This document shows, piece after piece, positions 1-11,100 of a stretch of DNA of 64,000 nucleotides. Positions within the stretch are counted from its first letter, which is position 1. Every line of letters starts with the position of its first letter. The position numbers and the translations under genes were made by a program. Origin of the DNA: Schistosoma mansoni (Eukaryota > Platyhelminthes > Trematoda > Strigeidida > Schistosomatidae); NCBI RefSeq assembly GCF_000237925.1, contig NC_031495.1:5991852-6055851 (forward strand). The letters run 5' to 3'. The notes beneath the pieces were generated by a model. That model saw only the letters and a list, made by a program, of their open reading frames with translations. It was not told the DNA's origin and searched no databases.

Positions 1-478
1 AAATTTGTGTGCATCATATAGGAATTTGAAACGTGTACGATGCAGATATTCAGTGCTTTCTGGTTTTCCGTAATTATCTAACTGATGTTAATCTGTAACG
101 GAAACTGTCCTAAAGTTTAAACGACTCATCACAAACAGCACAGTTTATTATTTAAAGTCTCTTCCATTTAAAACCTAACATACTACGGTAAGAATTTCGG
201 CATTGTTTAGGATCGACTTTCAAAATAGTCTATTGGAATATTCTATACCTTATTATGATAGACATTAAAGATGTTTTCACTTAAGCCCTCCCTATTAGAG
301 AAAACATTTGAAATACATTTGTTAAGTTTATCAATAATAGAAGTGGTATATCTGTAATATTCCAAGATTGAGCTTTGTGTTGACTTGAAAGAAGTTATTT
401 ACTTTTTGAAAAAGTCAGAAGTTCAACTTTTTCATACTCATCGATATACTACAAAGACATTATTTTTGTTTTAAACAA
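1..478. other. AT-rich non-coding DNA
   Basis: No exon-like frame, RNA gene or repeat copy shared with the rest of the window was recognised. It lies upstream (left) of the visible AMPK-beta exons and may be intronic to that gene. Confidence 0.4.
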
Positions 479-762
479 TCTATTGATTATAAGCAAAGAT
501 GGATAGTGGCTAGCAGTGGGATCCAGGAAGCGCGCCTCGTCCTATTTGTGACTCGTCAGCTGGATGTGCCTGCATCTCAGAGTCGATGTTCACTGTGAGA
601 CTCGAACCCAGTACCGTTCGCTGCCAACGCCATCGCGTTATCCACTTAGCCACTGAGTCCTGATAACCACTTGCTTGTGCAATGGGGTGAAGTTTAAATT
701 CACTTGGCATTGTTTGGTTGAATCTTCCCATTGATGTGTATGACCGCAACTGATCAGTCTCT
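479..762 (-). repeat. Smα-type tRNA-like SINE with decayed hammerhead ribozyme
   Basis: Read on the minus strand, this has a tRNA-like head with pol III boxes (A box TGGCTAAGTGG, B box GGTTCGAGTCT), then a hammerhead-like segment, then the tail CTATCCATCTTTGCTTATAAT shared with the other Smα copies. The ribozyme core keeps CTGACGAG, but CGAAAC has become CGAGGC and the GTC cleavage triplet is altered, so self-cleavage is unlikely. The 5' head runs into the assembly gap. Smα is an established schistosome SINE-like family encoding hammerheads; the assignment here is from sequence resemblance. Confidence 0.82.
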
Positions 763-962
763 NNNNNNNNNNNNNNNNNNNNNNNNNNNNNNNNNNNNNN
801 NNNNNNNNNNNNNNNNNNNNNNNNNNNNNNNNNNNNNNNNNNNNNNNNNNNNNNNNNNNNNNNNNNNNNNNNNNNNNNNNNNNNNNNNNNNNNNNNNNNN
901 NNNNNNNNNNNNNNNNNNNNNNNNNNNNNNNNNNNNNNNNNNNNNNNNNNNNNNNNNNNNNN
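763..962. other. Assembly gap (200 N)
   Basis: A run of exactly 200 N. It is bordered by Smα sequence in opposite orientations on its two sides. Confidence 0.99.
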
Positions 963-1118
963 CTATCCATCTTTGCTTATAATGCCTCTGAGTTAAGGCT
1001 ATATCGAGACAATACGCATGGTATGCACATATGCCAATAAGAGACTGATCAGTTGCGGTCGTACACATCAATGGGAAGATTCAACCAAAAAATACCAAGT
1101 GAATTTAAATAGGGTAAA
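963..1118 (+). repeat. Smα tail joined to the head of a following unit
   Basis: Starts with the Smα tail (CTATCCATCTTTGCTTATAAT) and runs on into the Smα head (AGACTGATCAGTTGCGGTCG, then the CAATGGGAAGATTCAACC stretch). This is the tail-to-head junction expected inside a tandem Smα array, in the opposite orientation to the copy left of the gap. Confidence 0.72.
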
Positions 1119-2461
1119 AGTTGGGTTTTTTTAACACTCTGAGCCAATAACGCTTCATCAATGAGATAAAATGATGCGAATAGGATATAAAAAGTGAAAA
1201 AATAGGATCCTGTTAGAAATTTTTTACGATGAGTGACTGATAACTTATTATTAACATATTAATCTATCCGCGATTCTTAAGTAATCATTTGATAAGATAC
1301 TTGTATTGATAAGACCAGGATAGTTTCGCGTTTTATCTAACTTGGTGTAACATGTCATGACATTAATTTTATTCTCAATGTAACACTTAACTTAGCATGA
1401 TATTGAGTTTATAGTTTCCTGTGTAACATTATTCCAAGTCAATATATTTGTATCAATTAGGTGTAAATTTCGTTCAGTAAAACATGTATGAACATGTTGA
1501 GGATGTTAGATCCCCGGGAATCACTTGGTAAAGTTTTACTTTAGTTATTTTCTTTTGGAAATTTGAATTTCTCGTTTTTGCCCCACAAACGCCCATTTTT
1601 ACCTTCAGATTGTATTTCCTATTTGGAAGGGCCCAAAATGTCTTTGGTTCGTTGCCTCTTTCAATATGCTAATTTGTGACGCTTCCCCAAAACATTTTAA
1701 TGCTGTATACATATGCTTGAGTTGTGTGCTTGTTTTGTTCGTACTTCTGACTGCTTGTGGAATATATCTTCCCCTCATCTGAATCAGGTCTTCTCCCCCT
1801 AGTTAGCGGGACTTGGACGCATCGGAATAGTTAAGCTTGTCTTATTGTTGTGTCGCTCACTCTTCATTCCTTTCGCTGATTTAGGGGATCTCTTAATCTC
1901 TTCAAACATATCAGAACATTCGCCCAGTGTGATATTTATATTCTTCGTATAATTCTGGGTGAATTTCGTACATGTTTTACAGTAACCCTGTCTATCTATT
2001 CATTGATATGATATTTAACTGATCATCAAGTGTGTGTGTGTGTAAAATCAGAATATAAATGAGTGTATTTAGCTTAGTGATTGCATGCTTTTGAACTTGT
2101 TTTGGGAGACTATTTTTAGAAAGTCAATAAATCTTCATTTACACTCAGTCTATGTGTTTCCATTTCGCTCCGTGTTAATCTGATTGGTTACCGTTCCGAA
2201 TCTAAGCTGTAAGATCTTGGATATAGCACACTCTACATGTACAGTAACAGAGTGATGTCAGATATAGTTGATATTGTTTTCAGCCTTAACATTTCTGTCA
2301 TTCTTTCATTCAGTTTTTCTTTCTTATTGTGAAATAGTTTAAGACAATTACATATAAACTATCTTTAAAATAACAGTAAATAAATATATAGTACGTAGTT
2401 GAGAATACTATATCCCCAAATACAACGTATGAAGAAGAAAACCAATTTTAATAATTAATAT
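1119..2461. other. Non-coding AT-rich DNA
   Basis: No coding exon recognised. There is a short (GT)n tract near 2030-2042. Otherwise it is anonymous low-complexity sequence. Confidence 0.4.
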
Positions 2462-2600
2462 ACTATTTGTGATACCCCAATGAGTAGGAAATTGTATTTC
2501 TGATGTTTCGTGACTTAATTTAAGCTAATTCAGAGTAAATAAATAACTCAAATAAAATCAACACAAGTTTAAATAGTATAAAAGAAACAATCCAAAATAT
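2462..2600 (-). repeat. 3' end of a Penelope-like element (truncated copy)
   Basis: Resembles 28680-28815, the 3' flank of the Penelope-like element with the GIY-YIG frame, in the same orientation. Shared blocks are CCCAATGAGTAG, GATGTTTCGTGACT, and a stretch ending in TTTAAATAGTA. On the minus strand the block reads AAGTCACGAAACATC, a hammerhead-like GAAA segment. No coding part remains. Confidence 0.6.
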
Positions 2601-3333
2601 TTGTATAACCTGTCGCTGTTTTAATTTGTGCTCGATTTATTTGAAACTATCAAGTCAAACCTTGGCACTGATACCTACAAATCATCAATTTTAGTTTCAT
2701 ATATTGATTAAATGTAATTTTGTCAATTTCAACACGATTTCTATTCATATTTACTTTCAGTTTATTTTAGTTATTTGATTCTCAGTATATTTCCTTTCAT
2801 GATAATTATTTTACTATAATTTTGTATTGAGTAACCATGATACAGTACTTAATAAAACTCTGTAATTAATAATCATTTAATTGATATTAGAACAATTGAA
2901 TTAAATTCAATCTTCCTTGATTATGGTTCAATAAGTTTTTTTCTAACAAAATTCACCTTTTTGAATCATCTTAGAGAGGTGGGTGGTTTACGGGAGCTAA
3001 AAAAAAAACAGTAGAAGTGTTGTATATGGTACTTCAGTTGTTCTACAATATGTAATACATGTTTTATTGACATAAAGTACCTTTTTATCAATACTTTTCA
3101 TAAATACTTTTATACAATGATAATTATTGCTGTAGATGAATTTATCTAAGTTATGATGAGAAGTCGTAACGTTTATGAATTTGAGTCAGCATTGAGTCAA
3201 TACACATACGGAAATAACATTGAATCATGATTGTCGATGGAAAGTATATACATATCATTGGATTCCTATGTAAAGGCTGTAAATATTTGATGAATTTTCC
3301 GATCACTAAAGTTCCCGTAATCAATTTTAGGCG

Positions 3334-3592
3334 AAACTATAATTTATGGACGAACCAATCAGATTTGGGCGCGAGATTCATTCACTCATTTGGCTAAATA
3401 CCATTTTGGCATTATAACTGATGTCAGTTCGTGATGAAAACATTAAACATAATTTCTAACCCTAACGTTTAATTATAAACCCTAATCCTAGTTCCTCGCA
3501 CTAATTTATAACCCTCAGTTAACCCTAGTAAGTAGATGACATTTTCAAGGTTATTTCAGCGTTGCTCAAAGGTCGTCCATAAATTATATTCT
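3334..3592. mobile_element. MITE with about 20-bp terminal inverted repeats (copy 1)
   Basis: The left end AAACTATAATTTATGGACGA is the inverse of the right end GGTCGTCCATAAATTATATT. A second copy at 47029-47310 has the same ends and the same internal order (CAGTTCGTGA, then CCCTAA-rich text, then TAGTAGGTAGA-like text). There is no coding capacity, so this is a non-autonomous DNA transposon of about 260 bp. No target duplication was clear by eye. Confidence 0.75.
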
Positions 3593-4204
3593 AACCCAAT
3601 TTCATCTATATCGTTTGTATATGTTAAATGTGCCACTGCCTCAAAGTTTCAAAATATAATAAAACAAAAGTGTTTATTATTCTTAGATTAAAACACGTTA
3701 CTATGTTAATATGCAGTGTATTCTAACTTATTGATTAAATCGGTATATCTTTAGTCAATTAATGCAGCGATAGATTCTAAATTGTCTGTGGTTTCAGATA
3801 AGTCCAATTGACCTACTATATGTTTATGAGGACAATGTTGTTTATATGCCCCAAATATCTGAACATAAGTTATTTCGTTTAAAAAAAAATAAACTATATA
3901 CATATATGAATAGTTCCAAGAATTTTTTTTTATAGGAAAACTGTCATTTTATTTTTGTATAATTCTTTGATCTATTAAGTTCATTTCCATCTTTGTTGAT
4001 ATCACACAACTTGTCCTCATATATATGTATTCATTTGTTATTGGAAGTAGAATTCATACAACACCCGGTAAATACTGGTGAACAAGACTTCAATTCACAT
4101 TCTAAAGGTAAAGGCTGGTATTACTACTCTATTGTACAAACCAAATTAAATTGAGCGTCTTGATTTGGACATGTAATTTAATGACTCATAGTTAGACACC
4201 TTAA

Positions 4205-4371
4205 AAACTGACTCTGGGAATGACCCCCTAAGAAAACCACCTGCTTCGGTCTGGGCACTCGGGCAGTATCATAGCCCTCACACTAGCCTCATTGTTATTG
4301 TGTGACGCATATGTATTTGGTGCCCTCTTCTACTGATGTTTATGTGTCCAAATAAATAAATATAATGTTTT
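4205..4371 (+). repeat. Repeat family R1, 3' part
   Basis: Matches the 3' third of R1 (full copies at 53418-53945 and 26337-26862): CCCCCTAAGAAAACCACCTG, then CACTCGGGCAGTATCA, ending in AAATAAATAAA. Truncated at its 5' side. Confidence 0.72.
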
Positions 4372-4604
4372 TTTGTTACATTGCCTTTGGAAGAAAAGCA
4401 CATGTTTATTTTGTCGTACGTTTTTGGCTTAAATCGACTGGCTTTATACATATTTATTGTCAATCTTACCTTCCCAGCTTATTATCATTAATCTGTACTT
4501 TACATTTGCTATGATGATTACTAATGTAATCTCTTCTAACTGATACGATTTTAGTCGCACATTGTCTTCCATTGAAATTTTGAATCGACTTGTGTTAGAT
4601 AACC

Positions 4605-4865
4605 ACTGAAAACCAGCAAGCAATGAACAGATGTTTCGTCCTACTATGGGACTCGTCAGTCGTCGCATTCACGACGTTGCCACCAGGGATTAAACACAGG
4701 GCTTTCTTTATCCCACGTGAACACTGAGCTGGCATCTCACAATCTATATGTCTGACTTCAGTTCACAATATTGCGCAACCCTCATTCCTTGCAGTTGATA
4801 ACTGTCTTACACTCTCATATGATTATTATTAGTACTGGGGTTTTGTGGAGATAGCAGAATTTTCA
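4605..4865 (-). repeat. SINE-B copy with degenerate hammerhead
   Basis: On the minus strand the order is the SINE-B tail remnant TCTCCACAAAACCCC, a decayed tRNA-like head (GATGCCAGCTCAGTG), then a core CTGACGAG, stem II TCCCATAGTAGGA and CGAAAC. The segment after CGAAAC has lost the GTC/CAGTG that closes stem I. Sequence on the right side (to about 4960) still resembles the tail of a preceding unit (CCAGCGTTTCCA), suggesting an old dimer. Confidence 0.62.
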
Positions 4866-5834
4866 TAATTTAGATCACGAACTGTTGTTAGCCAGAATGC
4901 GATTAGAAAATTGGAAACGCTGGATGATGCATTCGTGTTTTAAACTACGAATATTCTTAATGTTCGGTTTTTTCATTATCATCGTTACTACAGTTAGTTC
5001 AACTTCTGTACCATTCATCTTGTTACTTTTGTCCTTACGTGCTAATGCTAACGGGGCAACATACATCTGTGCTAGGTTTCACGTTGATTTCGAATGAATT
5101 TAACTGTCAAACATTATTAATTAGAAATGGAAGAATATTTGAACTATTTCTTAGAATTTAACCACGTTGGACGATTTTCAATCGTATCTAACTTTCTAAA
5201 TTTAGCCATATCAACCCAAGTTTGTTCGACTTCTTCATTTCTAGATAGAGAATCCACAAATCTATATTAAATACAGAGAGAGATTTTCCGGGAGCTGTAT
5301 ATTGTCAGTCAATTAATTAGCGATAACTGATAATGAGTTAAGTAGATTTGAAAAATGTATGATACATTTTGACCAATAATTACCCTAATCAATTTTTACT
5401 TGTTTATAGAAACATCCTTGAATAGTGAGATTAAGTTAGTTATTAATTGTTATCTAGTGCTTATTGTCATGTTTTCTTATATGTTTTATTATTTCATAAT
5501 ATAGAAATGTCCTGAATCTCTCTACTGAATCCTTATGAGCTAAGATCACATAGACACTGTCTTATAAAATTTTTAACGATCATCGTTTTTCTTATCCTCT
5601 TCAAAATATTACATATTTGTTACTGGATTGTAGGATACAAACTTGAGACGATCACTGATGTATGCTCAAGTACATTGTCGCTTATTTATTAAACAAATGA
5701 TATACTTATAAATAAACTATAATTTCTGTCGCTTAGATACTGAAAAGCTTAGTCACTAAGGTTAGACCAAATCTTGGTAATGAGCATTTAGATGCAAGAG
5801 GATTGGCCGTTTTTGCTATATTATAATTCATAGT

Positions 5835-6222
5835 TGAAAGCATGAGTCAATTGAAGCTAGACCACCATGGAAAACCTGGAAACACTGGACGGCCGTTTCG
5901 TCCCATCATGGGACTCCTCAGCAGTGCGCATCCACGAACCCGCACTCGCAAGATCCGAACCCAGGACCTACCAGTCTCGAGCCGAAGCCCTTAACCGATA
6001 GACCACTGAGCTGGCATCCAACGGTGTTAATGTCTAACTTCAACTGATCCACGAAGTTGGGCAACCATTCACCAATTGTCTTCAGTGAGTTCCTATCTCA
6101 CGACAGACGTGGTTTGCACTCCACTGGTCACTGTTTCTCACTAGAGCTCCTGGATGTACTTCCCGAAGTCACTAGTGAGCATATGATTATATTAATTATC
6201 AGAAGGGGTTTTGTGGAGATTA
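5835..6222 (-). repeat. SINE-B, near-complete unit
   Basis: On the minus strand it starts inside the tail of a preceding unit (ATCTCCACAAAACCCC). It then runs through the AT-rich leader, the tRNA-like head (A-box-like GTGGTCTATCGGTTAAGG, B-box-like GGTTCGGATCTT) and an intact hammerhead, and ends in a tail with TGGTCTAGCTTCAATTGA. It shares its whole length with 8920-9290. The head/ribozyme/tail order parallels Smα, but the primary sequence differs. Confidence 0.83.
5881..5928 (-). ncRNA. Hammerhead ribozyme, intact core (SINE-B)
   Basis: On the minus strand the order is CACTG, CTGAGGAG, stem II TCCCATGATGGGA, CGAAAC, GGCCGTC, CAGTG. CACTG and CAGTG pair as stem I, CTGANGA and GAAA are the invariant core, and GTC is a canonical cleavage triplet. 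Stem III would be the self-complementary ACGGCCGT, as short as in known dimer-forming hammerheads. Confidence 0.82.
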
Positions 6223-6359
6223 CCTGTTGTGTTTTTGTATTCGTAACACTTCCATTCATTTATACGACCGACTGACTAGGAGTCTATAAAAATATCTTTT
6301 TACATTCGGGTATAAAAACCAAGTGGTTGTACCTGAGTGGTTGGAAACTCTAGGTGACA

Positions 6360-6610
6360 TGGTTCAGAATCGATCACAATGGCGTAGGTGTATACACTCT
6401 TTATCTTCCCTTAAACCTTAAGATTAAAATTGCTTCATAACGTTCTTCCTTCCTATACTATATCCTTATATACAACCTGTCTTTTATATACTACCACCAC
6501 TAAATTAACTATTTCTATGAATCCGGTGTTCATCTTGCTGTGTTAACGAGATATGGCAACTTGGACCGATGCATATATGTGCCTGGTCCTACGTTGTAGC
6601 TGACTGACCT
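6360..6610 (+). repeat. Repeat family R2 (copy 1)
   Basis: About 250 bp nearly identical in order to 58456-58708. It starts at TCAGAATCGATC, passes through TATCCTTATATACAACCT and TGGCAACTTGGACCGATGCA, and ends CCTACGTTGTAGCTGACTGA. A 3' fragment is at 48693-48724. No coding frame; family identity unknown. Confidence 0.7.
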
Positions 6611-8114
6611 GAGTGGGATTTCGTTTATCCGTTAACTGAACCATGGCTTTCAGTCTTAATTTACTTCGTTTTTATCACTTTGATTGTTGTTAGTACAGCC
6701 TCTGACACTAAGTTATCAATTACTTAGATGTTGTCTACACGTTTCCAATCCTCGTTTCTTTGTAATTAACTTAACAACACTGAAGACAGAACTAAACTCG
6801 CATTTTATCGAATTCATTCACTTCTTTCTTATAAATTATCTCTTTGTTCTGCTTTAAGTTTGTGGTAAATCTTTTGACCTTTCATATGAGTGAAGCAGTG
6901 TTATGATTGTATTTAATGTTGTTGAGGAACAAACAACTGATAGACCAATGTATATTACCCAAAATCATTTATCTTGAATATAACCCACTCACTGATCCAT
7001 CAATGTCAGCTACAGGTACACAAAAACACCTTTTATGATTAACGAACGTATTTTTCAAATTCTCTCTTTCAGTGTTAAGCTACCATGATTTGAATAACCT
7101 GTCATCACTGTGAAATAAAAAACACGTAATTACTAATCTCTACTCCGATGTAACAGTTTGTACACCAATTCTCTAATGAATAGTCAATACAGCGTGATTT
7201 CTGATGGTCTTATAACATCCTTAAGCTTTTTTCGGATAAAAAAGTCCAAATATCTAAACGTCCTAATCAAAAACCAGTGATGATAACCCACTGATTACAT
7301 TAATGCTATAATCGCTCTTTTTTTTTATTCATGAGATTAACTACCGTTTATCCAATGATGTTGTTTTGTAAAGCAGTACAGTTAACCTAGCAATAGACTA
7401 TTTAAAAACATATGCTTTGCTTGAAAAGGTTTTCAGGAGATTGGTTTAACCTGTAGGGTAGTACTTGTTAAAAATGGATTTCATTTGGGTTACCGTTAGA
7501 ACCCTCACACTATACCAGCTGATTAACATTACAATTGTACCATAGGACTCTGACCTAGTGGGTTTGTAATAGTTTATCGTTCTGCACGAGACCTGAAAGC
7601 CTTATGCGGATACTGCTAAAGAGTTTCATACTAGAAAAAAATAACTGCTCAGTGCTCTGATTTTAAATAGTACTCCATATGATATAATTCTATGACTATT
7701 ATTATCTACACATAAACTAATTTACTTTAACATTCACTTTAATTTCCTCATTTTTAAGTAAATGTCCATTCATGCTTGCTTGAACTATATTATGTATTTT
7801 CAAACTTTAGTCATGTCATATCTCATTTGCTAACATTATCAATCACTTTAGGTTTATGATTACAAGTATCAGTTTTAGCTTACATCGTGTTTTTTACACC
7901 TACTTTTTTTCTCAGAAAATTGTCTTTACATTCAAGTTTTTAGGTCTCTCGAGTGAAAAATATAATCCAGTACATTTTCACAACACTTTGCATACAATAA
8001 ATACGTACATATCTTATCCAAAATACATGCTTAACCAAATACAGAATGATCAGTGTATTTCTCTTGAATGACGAAAACCGTGTTTTTTTTCTTTCCGTCT
8101 TCATTTAATATTAG

Positions 8115-11100
8115 GTAGACAGTTTGGGTGGTTACTCACCTCCCGGAGAATATGGTCGTTTTATACCCACAGATATAAGTGAGCTACGTGACATATCAAC
8201 ACCAGTATATAGTCGACACATGTCAATCACACCGGGTGTTAGGTCGCAACCTCAACCTCCCCTACTACCACCTCATTTGTTACAGGTAATTTTGAAATTT
8301 GTTTTGTTTTTTTCGTTTATTTATCTAATTAATTATGTGACCACTTTTAAACTTCAAGTCCCAATTATGTGTTATCAAGTGAATTATATATATATATATA
8401 TATATACTTGGTTGTTGTGGATGAATTCACAGTGACCGGAAGTATGCGATATGCCGAATACGACGTCAAAGAATACAGTAAGAAAATTTTCGGGATTCTA
8501 GAGATCGTAGTAACTGACAATGGTACTCAGTTCATGTCGTCCGCTTTCAATCGGTTCTGCAGTGAAAATGACATTACGCATCTACGATCTACCCCGCACG
8601 ATCCCCAATTAAATGACCAAGCAAAAGGATTAGTGGATACGATAAAATGTCTCTAATTAAAGAAGGAGAAGGTATTCCAGCACAAGTCATCAGTAACTTC
8701 CTAATGTCCTGCACAGTTACACCCGATCCAGCAGTGTGAGTCGGAATGACCCCAGTTGAGTGTATGTTCGGAAGAAAAGTTCAGACAGTCTTTAACAGTA
8801 CGTTGACTGCCGTCCAGTGTTTCCAGGTTTTTCATGGTGGTCTAGCTTCAATTGACTCACGCTTTCAACTATGAAAAATACTAAATCTTCACAAAACCCC
8901 TTCTGATAATTAATATAATCATATGCTCACTAGTGACTTCGGGAAGTACATCCAGGAGCTCTAGTGAGAAACAGTGACCAGTGGAGTGCAAACCACGTCT
9001 GTCGTGAGATAGGAACTCACTGAAGACAATTGGTGAATGGTTGCCCAACTTCGTGGATCAGTTGAAGTTAGACATTAACACCGTTGGATGCCAGCTCAGT
9101 GGTCTATCGGTTAAGGGCTTCGGCTCGAGACTGGTAGGTCCTGGGTTCGGATCTTGCGAGTGCGGGTTCGTGGATGCGCACTGCTGAGGAGTCCTATGAT
9201 GGGACGAAACGGCCGTCCAGTGTTTCCAGGTTTTCCATGGTGGTCTAGCTTCAATTGACTCACGCTTTCTACTATGAAAAATACTAAATCTCCACAAAAC
9301 CCCTTCTGAAATAATTTAGATTGAATTAATGATCCCTGTTAACGTATATTCCACTGACAATAAAACAATTTTACTTTACTGATGTAGTATAACTGCTTTC
9401 TTCGTTCTGATAATACACCAATTTGAATAAATATTCCAGTCTAAAACAGTAGATATTGAAATAATCTCTTGACTTTCCCATGCTAATTTATCGATTAATT
9501 TATATCATGTGTGCATAATATTCAGTGGATGAATCACGAATAAATTGGTGTATTTTTCTAAAATCAGTCATGGGGAAATTAAACTTTTGGTTTTTTACAT
9601 AATAGAAGTTGCAATAATAGGTACATACTGATAGAACATAATTGGATTCTCTACATTACTGTCATGTCAATTCACAGAATGATAGTAAAACAGTTTGCAT
9701 TTATCATCATGAGCCTAGTGTCGTGTATAATAATTAAGATAATCAACTTTCAACAAGTAGGTCATAGATTTTGAATTCTGTCTGATCTACTGCTACTTCT
9801 ACTACCACAGTTTTAGCATCCGAGTACTATTAATTAATAACCATCACATAAACACAGGATAACTCAAAGTACATAGACCAGTACACAAGTTGGATGATGT
9901 ACATTGAATTGATCAATACTTTGTATTTACACGCAATTTAATAAGTAATAGCACATATACGACAATATTTGGTACAATAAGTCAGCAATAAACTGGTAGT
10001 AGTAGTAGTAGTATTAAGAAGTATAAGAGAGAAAATAACCTTTAGAAAGTTACGGAAACTACTTCTTCCATGCATATCATAAACAAAATATATTTCATCC
10101 AGTCAATAAATTTGTCTTAGTCTTAATGAGGACATGTAGTATAAAATTATATTGGAATTCTTATTGATTCTCGTTGAGCTTATACGTAACTAATTCAAGT
10201 AAACTACTTTCGCGACCGATCATATTAATAAATTTGGACAAATAAAACCATCATTGTTCTGATTGGTTCTCTCATCAAATCGAAATTTTTGAATGTTGGA
10301 GATATCATTAACTTAATTCGTCAGAGTTTTTTAATTGTTGGAGTTTTGATTAGTCTATTGATCAAGCTGTAGGTGTTCGTTAATTTGATATTCTACTGTC
10401 TATACGCTAACCTGCCATATGGGCTTACTCAATAGAGGTTGGAAGGTGACGAAAAGAACACATGGCATTAAACCATAAATTCAATGAACTTCTAACTATC
10501 ATCGATGGATTTTTTTGCGGGATAATTGCAAATTGTGGTTAGGAAAGTCAGATGGCATAAAACAACACCGATTGGAATAACCTATTTGTGTTAATTCGCT
10601 ACCTTCCCCAATATCTTAAGTACTGATTAGCTTTTCAACGCAATTGATAGTATTCATGCTCTCTCTCTATCCTGATAAGCGTGGTAACTCGAATGAATCC
10701 TCACTCTTAATTCTATTGAATATTCGAATTACCTGCAGTGAGGAAATGCTGGTCTGTCATTGTTTTAAAAACGTTAATTTGAACCAGACCTTGAAGCAGT
10801 TGTGTCAACATTGTTTACTTGGAGTTAAAAATGATTGACATATACCTAGTGATCTTATTCTTTGGGACTGGAATGCCATGAAATGTAATACACTTAGGAT
10901 GTAGTCACCATCTCATCATTCCATAATTCTATGAATCACGATGCTTACACAAGCCATTGTGGATGTAAAGTGGATATACTTAAGGTGTTACTGCACAATA
11001 ACTAAGGCCCTTCATAATGGTAATGTTGAAATTACAACCAAGGAAAAGCAGCTAACCTACTGTTCACTTCCAACTGACAGCGTTGTTCAATTAGTTCTCT

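Noticed and set aside
638-1071. Frames spanning the run of N
   Set aside because: Most of the residues are N. The flanks are Smα repeat, not a gene.
3455-3530. CCCTAA-like hexamers suggesting an internal telomere
   Set aside because: Imperfect and scattered, and they sit inside the MITE, whose second copy has them degraded.
4885-5097. 70-codon frame with a hydrophobic stretch (LMFGFFIIIVTTVSS), as if a signal or membrane peptide
   Set aside because: It overlaps a decayed SINE-B dimer (tail text CCAGCGTTTCCA on the opposite strand) and has no splice or conservation support.
9088-9165. tRNA gene (A and B boxes present)
   Set aside because: No cloverleaf with a plausible acceptor stem or anticodon arm. 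It is the head of SINE-B, repeated elsewhere.
9993-10013. Short TAG tandem and other microsatellites as a CRISPR-like array
   Set aside because: Simple sequence without spacers; the genome is eukaryotic.
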